Made by a program: the position numbers and the translations under genes
Shown here: in pieces, positions 29,701 to 33,430 of the stretch
How the letters are laid out: each line of letters opens with the position of its first letter
Position numbering within the stretch: position 1 is the first letter of the stretch
IMG/VR virus record: IMGVR_UViG_3300037189_003707
Coordinates: 1-33,430 of that record
Length of the DNA: 33,430 nt
Strand: one strand, 5' to 3'
Source: a virus
Notes under the pieces: generated by a model
What the model saw: the letters and a program-made list of their open reading frames with translations, nothing else
What the model was told of the DNA's origin: nothing
Databases searched by the model: none

Positions 29701-31053
29701 GGTACTCATTACGTCAGCAGTATACGTGTCAACTAGATCAACGTCGGCTATAGAGATATTACCAAAATTAAATAATTTTAAATCAGCTTCAAATTCAATA
29801 ATTGGTCGAATCGCACGAGCATCTTGATTTAATTCTGGGACTGTGTTATTCAGCGTTGCACTTTGAATAATAACATCCTTGTGGAACCAGCGGTTGAATC
29901 TACTCCAAGGATTACGATCTTGGCTTGCACGATTAATAACAATGTAATCTCGAACTGCGGCAAACCCAGATGCTTCGGCAAAAGGTTTTGTGTCAAATGG
30001 TTCTTCGTCGAACGGTAGATCTTCGGTTACTGTATAACTTGTTATTATTTCAAGGTCTGTTTCTGCGACTAACTGAATAGCTGTTCCGACACCCTCTACG
30101 TACCACTTGCCAGTTGCGTACTTTGCCGGTGCAACTGTTCCGCCAAATTCTAATTTCATACCGTTACTTAAAGTAACGCCATTAGTCATTGTGTATGACT
30201 TCTTTCCTAATATCTCTGTGCTAACATCTAGATATGAATTATCTTGAATATCAACAATATTAATTGTACCATTTACGTCAGGATTAGCTTCGCTAACATA
30301 ATATAAGATGTCGGGAGAATTAACAGGAACTGTAAATGTTAGTATACCCGATTCTATTTGATTATTTGTTAGCCCAGATGCTGGGCTATAGATATCACCG
30401 GTATCAATACTTACTCGTGTTTTAATAGTAAACGGGTTACCGGGACTATTAATATCAAACTTATATGTTTGGCCTCTATATAATGTAATAGTAGGGTTAG
30501 GTGTTAGTCCGTCAGGAGTAAGCACATATTGATAATTGCCTAGTTCGTTTTGGAGAGAAACTGTGTAAGTACTAACAATTTGTGTTGTTTGTCCGTATAC
30601 TTTTATTACATCAGGTCCGTACGGTAACCAGTAATACTGATTAAAGTTTGCAAATTTATCCCAATCAATATGAGGATTCCAGCTGTAAAATTCTTGTTTA
30701 TTAATTCTAGAATGATTAACAGTATTGGCGCCAAATACAGATAGTTGATTGATATAATCAATATAGTCTTTAAAATAAGTTGTGTTGCCTAATGCGTCTT
30801 TAACTGTTAGACTAGGTTCAAGCTGATAATCCTGTCTTGATTTATCAGCCGCAGTAACAAACACATCTGAACCTGTGCTAGATTTAGAATTCTGTCTTCC
30901 TATAAACCCGTTTACTTTTTTAACAGTACCAGGCTGTATTAGTTGGTCAATTGTTGCCTGAATGAATTTTTTATTAGAATCTGTTCTAAAAATTCTAGGT
31001 AACAGTTCTGACCCAGGACTGTTTGTAGAACCAGGTATAATATTATCAGCCAT
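14713..31053 (-). CDS. Giant modular virion protein (5446 aa), probable baseplate/tail component
   Basis: A single uninterrupted frame of 16.3 kb, roughly 0.6 MDa. The start ATG overlaps the stop of the gp6-like gene by 8 bases. N-terminus: PGSELLPRIFRTDSNKKFIQ, then a conserved phage block (YQLEPSLTVKD, FYSWNPHIDWDKFANFNQYY). A cupredoxin-like segment lies at about 184-272. Residues 300-2100 are unique, with Trp-rich, well-folded parts (WWEGLYGPAPYTKDNL). Three short W/Y/G modules at about 1417-1773 resemble CBM5/12-like sugar-binding units, and two more lie near 5207-5330. FG-GAP/propeller-like blades span about 2140-3335, broken by two repeat blocks. GSGY repeats recur near 2735-2890, 3720-3790 and 4090-4170. 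Near 5080-5145 is a module with GIIEIKGERIEFF and LGQLHRGTLGTG, familiar from phage tail proteins. There is no signal peptide. The order gp6, giant, fibres puts it where T4 has gp7-gp11, but I see no similarity to those. A large baseplate wedge or side-spike scaffold is most likely. Confidence 0.93.
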   Translation of the reverse strand: MADNIIPGSTNSPGSELLPRIFRTDSNKKFIQATIDQLIQPGTVKKVNGFIGRQNSKSSTGSDVFVTAADKSRQDYQLEPSLTVKDALGNTTYFKDYIDYINQLSVFGANTVNHSRINKQEFYSWNPHIDWDKFANFNQYYWLPYGPDVIKVYGQTTQIVSTYTVSLQNELGNYQYVLTPDGLTPNPTITLYRGQTYKFDINSPGNPFTIKTRVSIDTGDIYSPASGLTNNQIESGILTFTVPVNSPDILYYVSEANPDVNGTINIVDIQDNSYLDVSTEILGKKSYTMTNGVTLSNGMKLEFGGTVAPAKYATGKWYVEGVGTAIQLVAETDLEIITSYTVTEDLPFDEEPFDTKPFAEASGFAAVRDYIVINRASQDRNPWSRFNRWFHKDVIIQSATLNNTVPELNQDARAIRPIIEFEADLKLFNFGNISIADVDLVDTYTADVMSTIEGSTGYIVDGVSLVQGHRVLFLADNDIYVKSQIFTVDFVTIAGNRQIHLIPTITPVEGNTVLVKSGKSHQSSMYWYNGTVWKLGQQKNKNNQPPAFDLVDIDKVSFADLTKYPGSTFFGTEIFSYKVGSGAVDSNLGFAISHKNIDNIGDIVFRFGLANDTFTYLNGEVISTLQTNIGFLIKTTFAGNRQYVNGWKTSEISNVQPALRIYKNSQLTNNFNIDIFDDINNLSDLTVKVYLNGVRVDPKNYTVVNGTIYKIVKFKTAVSLTDVVTIKAYANQPINANGHYEIPVNLQNNPVNNEILEFTLGEVIDHVSSIVENLNEFSGMYPGDGNLRDLPNSTAYGTKFVQHSGPLGLGLYHITIEANNVIRALEKAREDYVTFKRNFIIAATKLGIDDTPAVQVDLILQKLVQDKVPTGPYYSSDMVAFGANITRNVKVVDSRITSYPLSATFSLTSLSTKAVLVYLNGTQLIYGKDYTFDPLGFVIVTATKAVGDTLTIKEYENTSGSYIPQTPSKLGIYPKYEPKIYTDTALVTPRLMIQGHDGSQILAYGDYRDNIILELEKRIYNNIKVVYDASVFDLYDLIPSYNRSNDYSLSEFNQVLAPNFYKWSSLIDRDFTKPLSYDRNNPLTYNYKGHSAPDGRPVPGYWRGIYRWLYDTDKPNLAPWEMLGFTSQPTWWEGLYGPAPYTKDNLIMWQDIAAGLVKDPAVAPYVITKFKRPYLLAHIPVDDQGNILDPYSIGVAQGLITQATDADFVFGDISPVEAAWRRSSHYSFSLIITALLLRPAQTFGVFLDKSRISRNLAGQIVYTDTNLRIRPYDVVLPSLYSSKSSTLTSGLINYIVDYILSDTLKSYNSYQYDLNNINAQLSYRLGAFTSKEKFNFLLDSRTPVSKGSVFVPPENYSVVLNSSSAIKKLTYSGIIITKLTDGFEVKGYSKTQPYFKSYGYVGSGITVNVGGISESFQLWEGQQTYAAGKIIQYNGKYYRSLARHTTTTVFQAQFYVLLGSLPIVGGTSAILRTSWDKNNLVTVPYGTKFYNIQSVVDFILGYGEWLKDEGFIFDSFNSTLQAVTNWETSAKEFLFWTTQNWSVGQNKWKDWLPNQDIPYNTIVRYNGDYYQAIQTVSASTIFDDAKYTKLDGLSTVGSAVLSLSPAADTITFNTTLAVVEDITSNFNPYEIFKVDGTPLEPRFINLYRKDNAVSYTTKTNDGIFGASFYLVQKEQVVLLDNSTLFNDTIYNPETGYRQERIKVSGYTSINWYGGFDVPGFIFDEAHITEWEPWKDYNIGELVKYGQFYLQADPTGNIVPGAETLDTTQWLKLSSKPSPKLIPNWTYKVAQFQDFYSLDSDNFDSDQQKVAQHLIGYQQRDYLNNIIQDPVSEFKFYQGMIREKGTKSVLSKLFDVLSSENKESITFYEEWALRVGEYGASKAYENIEFVLDESKFKSNPQGIELLDSLDPPYYDLTIRQLPTDIYLKPIGYNSSPWPLVKNYRPYLRSAGYVRPDEVKLTLYSLDSILTQDITGINEGDYIWVGFEGVSWNVYRFTDANYVVKDVTYSGTTLTITFDIDHVLTAGSYIGIKEVTGFAGFYKINSVSLNTITITTTLTNPPASPFTEQSRILIFLLQTQRARNTYDAQGNVKDYSIDIADSVFPRILKPRELLWTDDNGNGKWTVWENNPVYNSVEIKYAYPASQLDLGRTVALSEDGFLLLAGTSNGELLVYDKASNTSNWIQRETVTAPTVSKNDSFGGNLNTLDKLAEVIALSPDKTWLAVGHPRAGYASTHLVSNSGSYSWNIVNTYSTNDIVALENNFYQAISSVPANNPPQISATAKSQVVYSTVTDASVAAITSYYVFKTTLATSVSAGAQSLTVTSVSGIYVGINITGTNIPANTIVTNVNSLTNVITLNNTVGVILQSTILTFGDLVNTRAITVSSTTGIVVGMSVVGTGIASNTTVSLVDSINNIVILTLTSTGTPSGRMIFGANSAKFISTAEYQSASAVVAGWKIIAGNNLVNGTVITGRNDANRLVFFNNLTTGSIAGSIAFANAASRVTALAGSNTLTVTTPANIYAGQTLSTTAGIPEGTTVLSVVGNTVVISANTTAALTSVFVIFGQNHLVISSLTGQLSVNQLTTGSGLASLTAVAAYVGSNVFLSKNTLSTVNGPVIFSGGSTYWKAINYVPIDATGTNSTLAAQGAVSIYKKDLNNIFQLVDTIVSPSPSANEKFGTSLIFGTQILDDGTTSYNLFVGAEGYSNNTGKVYVLTYENFVQASASYNPSASSNTAVKQIVVDKPGSGYSTAPTVNIGTPNTSGSVPAKATSTIGVVAVTTPIVYSGAGYILGDILTISGGTYTAPAKLRVTQISGTGAIQSVLIYDTGIYSTAALTSNNVVTGGTGSGARFTVTFGVTAVTVTVPGSGYDLLTSPFVSFTSTSGTGAEAYALIGSVIGLSDTTGIVNGMVLKGTGFYSNQYVTQVVSATSVTTGVNNATAVTGIVGGLGNNYITVGSVTGLVVGMLAEGTGIASGATISSFLSGTTIVYLTKPNTGSVSGYGTFGRNAIRVDSLTGIAPGMTVTANGVADGSQVISANLIQVPATLSFLNIVVINQLTTGTVYGLGTFNYPNIKSGFVVINAAPDSTPNGLVFFTIPSWAYTSSLTAPASQAQFGHSLGVDRSSVQASNGQFLVIGAPGIQTASTTVAGAFNYYQYVSNAWILLSTTNGVYGFGTSVDMTTSGSYIAVGSPLVGSGEVSVYEYNPTSQLYDFLQNLTNISPEPVEKFGTSVKFVNNSTTLVVYSANADSFTTTTWSDDTVFDSGATNFRHYEYDSGRIDIYDNYNTKFIFSERLSNLVGANASYGKGFSVGTDNILVGAPRAITSSLVSGRIFEYLKTPNVYSWKSVHTELDKVDISKIKRAFIYDRKTSQVLSYLDVIDPLQGKIPGPADQEISYKSFYDPAVYNVGDSTVNVRAGMTWGDDQVGQLWWDLQTAKFIDGHDDNIIYRTSLWATIFPGASIDIYEWVKSKYSPVQWNNLADTEAGLAQGISGTSLYTTTETYSLVTKYDNVSNTSKNTYYFWVKNKTIAPTTGKRTLSASSVASLISNPRGEGYKYLALTGPNSFSLANIKPLLKHTDAVLSVEYWTVDNADTKNIHRQYALISNDINSYIPARIEEKWFDSLCGKDLTGKDVPDLSLPPKLRYGIEFRPRQSMFINRYEALKQVIEQVNRTLLTNQIVENRNLSALDSYEAEPSVQLGLYDGVKDYDTELTYINITSFVVPELIPVLTDGRITSVIILNSGSGYAHAPYISVAGTGQGAVLKSNINAKGSITSVTVVSPGEGYASVASTILSVRSYSVLVHSDTQAGNAWSIYSFDIASQVWSRTQTQNYDVRKYWTKVDWYATGYGQNTSPTHVVNTFTDLATISVNIGEVVKVKTNNKGEWTLLKKFANSSSVDYTQSYQVVGIQNGTIQFNSSLYKFTNTIYGYDGGLYDGTNFDLVASKELRIILNTIKNNLLVEELKTVYLDLFFYSIRYAYSEQAELDWVFKTGFVKAMHNIGSLDQPVTYQPNNLADFESYIDEVKPYRTKIREYISNFNKIESNEIMATDFDLPSTYTNNLFQTINTSIANGVISVDNPIVNTYPWKNWLDNVGYSVIDLKIVNGGSGYINEPQITISGTSGSGATARAFIANGQINRIVLLTNGKGYISAPTVTINGGVSSTGTPARIIAIIGDSKIRTTKINVKFDRTTQNYFITNLEQTETFTGTGSRVQYPLTWAPNVRLGTSSVTVDGVPVLRDNYKLSTVTSTAKGYHSYSGSITLDVAPAKNSIILVTYLKDSSILNATDRIQHFYNPENGQPGKDLSQLMTGIDYGGVIVSGIGFDVNTGWGSTPYWSDKWDSQDSTFNDFITQVSANTHSFTLPYTPASGTQLNVYYSQLFSESYTSDGVRLVYTFDPRDIVPTVTSAVSILLGNSHAVTGSSYASNKKGSNVITLVNVVGISVGDTITISPFVSGTLGLSVKVQQIIGANDVQIDQILYKDIGNGSTITFTRTLSVITTTDPFGKGVITLNTPLIFGTVLTISSYLKPVRIDDPIYGSLQVTNTNAVMRTITADGTTSTFTIPNTFTVGNGDQFIFRQTTSDGSIAPNEADYDTALTGGDLVYSTATGLSADDILVDGDGFVTPSTSPAPEEVVPGQVVDAVAIKIYDKPTSGSANIHVDPYIGDGVTRNYAISQTPNSAGAVIVRTAVGTSSTVLTAPDDYVVDYQNQQVVFTYPPALGTYVSITSIGFNGSNILEIDHFTGDGNTLEFITNAKYITPTTQAVYVNGVAQTVTIFETDDTYANPNRIGIRFLIAPAAQSLITYIIVAGSSQTFSVAKKERLVGNGTTDYNLQYAVGIGLPAEGSMIVRVDNTILRPPGVVYFTIKSNKYTYTIDSARYTPSSIPVQDVVVIAGNTTLNFNTDWKFVPNGISIVLTSAVAATYSGQQLKVSIASDAGYVYIPGTTPKIRFANTYDTGHTIEVISNYNHSILDIQATNRNITPGLTSSYTVDTAEFFAYKSLFNGLITLERPVINSSYVWVEQNGKLLNPDVDYALQSDMQSIKLATPPAVNDVFRILTFSSNILKSGIAYMQFKDMLNRTVFKRLNKLKQTELAVELKPTDTTITVKDASNFDAPNPAGNKPGIIEIKGERIEFFTLNGNVLGQLHRGTLGTGVGKIYRTGTVVQEIGASETIPYQDNFQTYKILSDGTNTVPLTFTPTNSGVTSWLNAAGYTFIGEFDPSYQYTSNNVVTFNNLYYLVSTAYTLTTTQTVYPSPSNTAYWTQQSQIPVGYGQSNDIDVFVGGYVTSDWATGVSYSVGMIVNYGSYQYKCLTAHTSTTFTANSANWQYFVINIRLKKSPYNVHNINIAPTSPEGDTTFDADFAVDGRTNSLRLTNTLAAGTQVTVIKRSGTDFDGKVTPNLLVDNGPIATFVKAVPGSWYTQISTLPTPAFDNNAFTFDNTGTDLTFDQG
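15066..15432 (-). other. Two CBM5/12-like modules near the C-terminus of the giant protein
   Basis: Units about 5207-5264 (FDPSYQYTSNNVVTFNNLYY ... AYWTQQSQ) and 5280-5329 (WATGVSYSVGMIVNYGSYQY ... ANWQYF) follow the plan W/F-x-Y-x-x-G/N-x-x-V-x-Y-x-x-x-x-Y ... W seen in chitin/cellulose-binding CBM5/12 domains. Confidence 0.5.
21848..22395 (-). repeat. GMxxxGxGI repeat block 2 in the giant protein (three units)
   Basis: Units TTGIVNGMVLKGTGFYSN, SVTGLVVGMLAEGTGIASGA and SLTGIAPGMTVTANGVADGS, each about 55-65 residues and ending in an F/G-rich strand. They are homologous to block 1 and to one unit in the adjoining gp6-like gene. Confidence 0.7.
22385..22847 (-). repeat. GSGY-type repeats in the giant protein
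   Basis: Repeated G-[SA]-GY-x(2-6)-P-x-[VI] followed by Gly/Thr-rich strands and GAxA (PGSGYSTAPTVNIGT, SGAGYILGDILTISG, PGSGYDLLTSPFVSF). Further copies lie at 19695-19887 and 18550-18785 (NSGSGYAHAPYISVA, NGGSGYINEPQITIS, TNGKGYISAPTVTIN). Confidence 0.7.
23195..24128 (-). repeat. GMxxxGxGI repeat block 1 in the giant protein (about five units)
   Basis: Units such as VSGIYVGINITGTNIPANT, TTGIVVGMSVVGTGIASNT, ANIYAGQTLSTTAGIPEGT and two more degenerate ones, each followed by a V-x-L/I-x strand and an IxFG end. The block interrupts the propeller-like region between its first and second parts. Confidence 0.7.
25736..26808 (-). other. Three CBM5/12-like modules in the giant protein
   Basis: Units WEGQQTYAAGKIIQYNGKYY (about residue 1417), WLPNQDIPYNTIVRYNGDYY (about 1547) and WEPWKDYNIGELVKYGQFYL (about 1728), each followed after 20-25 residues by a hydrophobic/W or YxxL end. 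The spacing of aromatic residues fits small sugar-binding modules. They are separated by 80-140 residues of unique sequence. Confidence 0.5.
30236..30503 (-). other. Cupredoxin-like segment near the N-terminus of the giant protein
   Basis: Residues about 184-272 read NPTITLYRGQTYKFDIN, PFTIKTR, GILTFTVPVNSPDILYYVSE and GTINIVD. This follows the strand pattern of cupredoxin-like domains in marine phage structural proteins as I know them. The loop that normally holds Cys/His/Met copper ligands reads VSEANPDVNG, so it is unlikely to bind copper. Confidence 0.45.
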
Positions 31054-33430
31054 TTGTAGATCCGTATGTTGAGCTTGTTATGTTTTGGTCAGCTAATGAT
31101 GCAGTACTTGTAGTAGTACCGGCTACACTCTTAATATTTGAAGTTGTAATATCTGTGATAATTTCAATGTCGTTAACGGTTGCTGTACTAATGAACAGCT
31201 CATTAGTAGCACTGGTAATTTCAAATAAACTACCAAAGCCTAATCCGCCTTGTCTTGGGACAATCACAAAACTAGCAATGTCCGGAGCTAGTTGTGTCAT
31301 TACATAAGTTGATAGTTCCGAAAAATAGAAAGTATCACCAAAGTCCCAATTATCCAATACAAAGTATTGATTTATTGCAGAAATTATTCTAGATTTAATA
31401 TCGTTATCGCTTAACACTTGATAAGCATTTTTAATCACTTTAAAACTTGCTTGTAATTCAGCGGCAGCGGATTGTCCAAATAATGTTTTATATTGCACAG
31501 GATGATATATTATTTCATCGCTAAGACTCTTTATTTGATTTAAAGTTGGACTTAGTGAATCAAATATCTCATCGCTACCAGGAGGTAATGGAATAGTCGT
31601 TAGTGCTCCGGCGACATATTGTCTAAACTGAGTATCGTAGTTCTTTGTTAATACATAAATGTCAATGATGTTACTAGCACCTGGATCAATTCGTGATTCG
31701 TAGTCTGCATTGTGGACATACTGGAACTTAAAATCTGATCTGCCTACATATACTTTGTAATCTAATGTTGGAACTAGAGCCGATGATGCTAGGTTAAGTT
31801 TTTTTACAACATCAGTATCTGCAAAATAAAAATATTGCCCGTCATTATAATTGGTCAATTGGCCAACAAATGTCTCTGAAGATAGTGCTATAACTTGTCC
31901 AATATTTTTTACATACTTGTAATCCTCTTGGCCCTGAGTTATTTGATATTTTTGTTGTAGAATATATGTTACAAGATTAAATGTTAATAGTTGGTTAGTT
32001 ATATTAGCAGTATTGTTTAAATTTAAAGTTAGAGTATTTCCATTAATTTGTACAACAACAGCACCGGTAGCAATACCTTGTCCAACAATTTGCATACCTT
32101 GAACTATTCCATCTGCACTGGCAACTGTAATTGTGTTAGTAAAAATAATGCCAGTGCCGGTCGTAGTTAAGTATGGTGTTACTAGATCTAAAAACTGTTG
32201 AGGATTTACTAGCATTCCGTTATCTTCGTCTTCAGTAAATGCTACAATAAGTTTACTGCTGTCAACGTAGCCGTCTAATCCTGTCCATTCTTTAACAATA
32301 TCCCAACCGTAATCAGTTGAAAACGGTGTAATGTCGTTAGGTTTTTTATTCACAGATAAAAGATTAATTTTATCTTTTACAATTCTATGATTTACAGTAT
32401 CATATATCTTCTTACTTGAATCAAAGTAAAAACTAATTTGTCCTGCACTTTCAAAAATGTATCGTAGTTGTCTACTTACTACGGTATATGTAATATTGTC
32501 TGTACTAAACCATAAAATCCAGCTAGAGTCTTGATTCTGGTTAGTTGTATCGCCTTGTTTTGCTAGGTTAAAAACTGACGTAGTATTAAGATTATTTTCA
32601 AAAATAATTTGCCAGGTCTGTGTTAATGAATCATAACGCAAGCCAAATGGTTTATTAGCAAATATTAACTCTATCATAGTGTTTACTACAGATGAAGTTA
32701 CTGTAGTAACCCACGGTGGTATGATTTGACTTAGCACAGAGCCTGTTGGTATTTCTACATTTAAAGTAATTGGTCCTAAACCCGATGTCAGTGTGCCAGT
32801 ACCATTAGCTGTTCCGTTTCCAGAAATTACTGTGGCTTCTGCCCATAGATATTTTACGGCGCCGTCGACAAGATATCCGGTTCCTTGTGTTAAGGCGTTA
32901 TAATTTGTAGTATCAAAATAGTAGCCTGTTGGAGCAGTAAATTTTACTAGACTACCAACTTGTAAGTATTTTAAATCTGTCGCTGTAAAAGATCCAGTGG
33001 CTAGTGGAATGCCTAATGTTTTATCTGCAATGTAACCGCTACTACTAATATTGTCCTTAGTTATTTGATTCCAAACTAAATTTAATCCAGTATTAATACT
33101 ATTAATAAATTTACTATAATAAAAATTCTTTATGTTATGATCGTTTAATATTTCGTAAATGTCATTATAAATTGTATGTTGGATATCTGTTTGAGTTAGA
33201 TAGGTAAACAAAAATTTATCTTCGTATTCTTCTTTATATAGAACACCGTCATCACCAAACAAAGTAGTTGATCCATATTTGCCTGTTGGATCAATGAGAT
33301 CAAAATATCTTGATATACCACTTGTTGTTCTGTTGATGGATTTAACTTTAGCTATTTGTGTGCTAGCAGACAACGGACTAATATTATAATCCTCTGCTGT
33401 GATCATTCTGTTTTGTGTATAGTATGTTTG
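31046..33430 (-). CDS. Baseplate wedge protein, gp6-like (Baseplate_J family), 5' end beyond window
   Basis: The frame stays open from the stop at 31046-31048 to the right edge, so 794 codons are visible and the true start is outside. The first in-frame ATG (33404-33406) has no ribosome-binding site and is preceded in frame by QTYYTQNR. QNRMITAEDYN matches the conserved QxR-x-[VI]TAxDY joint of Baseplate_J proteins (T4 gp6 has QQRCVTATDYD), so that Met is internal. Then comes INRTTSGISRYFDLIDPTGK. The C-terminal 260 residues (YHPVQYKTLFGQSAAAELQA, SDNDIKSRIISAINQYFVLD, NWDFGDTFYFSELSTYVM) are wedge-like. One GMxxxGxGI repeat is inserted near 31978-32142. gp6 forms the ring that joins baseplate wedges in T4. 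The end overlaps the giant gene by 8 bases. Confidence 0.8.
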   Translation of the reverse strand, partial: QTYYTQNRMITAEDYNISPLSASTQIAKVKSINRTTSGISRYFDLIDPTGKYGSTTLFGDDGVLYKEEYEDKFLFTYLTQTDIQHTIYNDIYEILNDHNIKNFYYSKFINSINTGLNLVWNQITKDNISSSGYIADKTLGIPLATGSFTATDLKYLQVGSLVKFTAPTGYYFDTTNYNALTQGTGYLVDGAVKYLWAEATVISGNGTANGTGTLTSGLGPITLNVEIPTGSVLSQIIPPWVTTVTSSVVNTMIELIFANKPFGLRYDSLTQTWQIIFENNLNTTSVFNLAKQGDTTNQNQDSSWILWFSTDNITYTVVSRQLRYIFESAGQISFYFDSSKKIYDTVNHRIVKDKINLLSVNKKPNDITPFSTDYGWDIVKEWTGLDGYVDSSKLIVAFTEDEDNGMLVNPQQFLDLVTPYLTTTGTGIIFTNTITVASADGIVQGMQIVGQGIATGAVVVQINGNTLTLNLNNTANITNQLLTFNLVTYILQQKYQITQGQEDYKYVKNIGQVIALSSETFVGQLTNYNDGQYFYFADTDVVKKLNLASSALVPTLDYKVYVGRSDFKFQYVHNADYESRIDPGASNIIDIYVLTKNYDTQFRQYVAGALTTIPLPPGSDEIFDSLSPTLNQIKSLSDEIIYHPVQYKTLFGQSAAAELQASFKVIKNAYQVLSDNDIKSRIISAINQYFVLDNWDFGDTFYFSELSTYVMTQLAPDIASFVIVPRQGGLGFGSLFEITSATNELFISTATVNDIEIITDITTSNIKSVAGTTTSTASLADQNITSSTYGSTNG
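31978..32142 (-). repeat. GMxxxGxGI repeat unit inside the gp6-like gene
   Basis: NTITVASADGIVQGMQIVGQ followed by GIATGAVVVQINGNTLTLN and a final LLTFN strand has the same plan and length as the repeats in the neighbouring giant gene. It looks like a module inserted between two gp6-like segments. Confidence 0.65.

Overview
The window looks like a stretch of a large tailed bacteriophage (or a metagenomic phage contig). Everything convincingly coding lies on the minus strand and is packed almost without gaps. The DNA is AT-rich (by eye, mid-30s % G+C) and the genes encode baseplate, tail-fibre and adsorption proteins. The rightmost gene resembles the C-terminal part of a T4 gp6-like (Baseplate_J family) wedge protein, and two promoters resemble T4-type late promoters. 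Both point to a contractile-tailed myovirus of the wider T4-like group. Several protein modules look like those I remember from marine myoviruses and cyanophages. The host cannot be told from the sequence. I see no tRNA, rRNA, CRISPR array, transposase, integrase or replication gene.

Layout in transcription order, right to left: (1) 33430-31046, gp6-like baseplate protein, cut by the window edge. (2) 31053-14713, a single 5446-codon gene, half of the window, for a giant modular virion protein. It carries carbohydrate-binding-like modules, an FG-GAP/beta-propeller-like region split by repeats, and Gly-rich repeats. (3) 14707-12794, a fibre with 14 copies of an LPTA-type repeat. (4) 12792-11188, a sedolisin (S53) peptidase with prodomain and a complete catalytic set. 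(5) 11132-4162, a small structural protein, three paralogous fibres with a shared N-terminus and different C-termini (one with a tail-collar head, one with a DLAEKY-type end), and another adhesin-like protein. (6) 4104-1, a translationally coupled operon: a 116-aa unknown, two paralogous GT-A-like glycosyltransferases, a 192-aa unknown and two paralogous proteins of a second glycosyltransferase-like family, the last cut by the window edge.

Regulation follows the layout. Only three intergenic gaps exceed about 30 bp, and each holds a promoter-like element. Two carry the same 11-mer ATAAATACTAG, 21-22 bases from the start codon. The third, before the glycosyltransferase operon, has TTGACA, a 17-bp spacer and TATTAT. 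The fibre and baseplate genes are therefore probably late genes, while the glycosyltransferase operon has its own host-type promoter.

Working model (inference): the window encodes the host-contact surface of the virion. It has a baseplate wedge, a huge sugar-binding/propeller scaffold, several interchangeable fibres, a zymogen protease that may be virion-borne, and glycosyltransferases that may decorate the Thr/Ser-rich fibres or the host surface. The sedolisin inside the fibre cluster and the giant split-propeller protein are the most unusual features.
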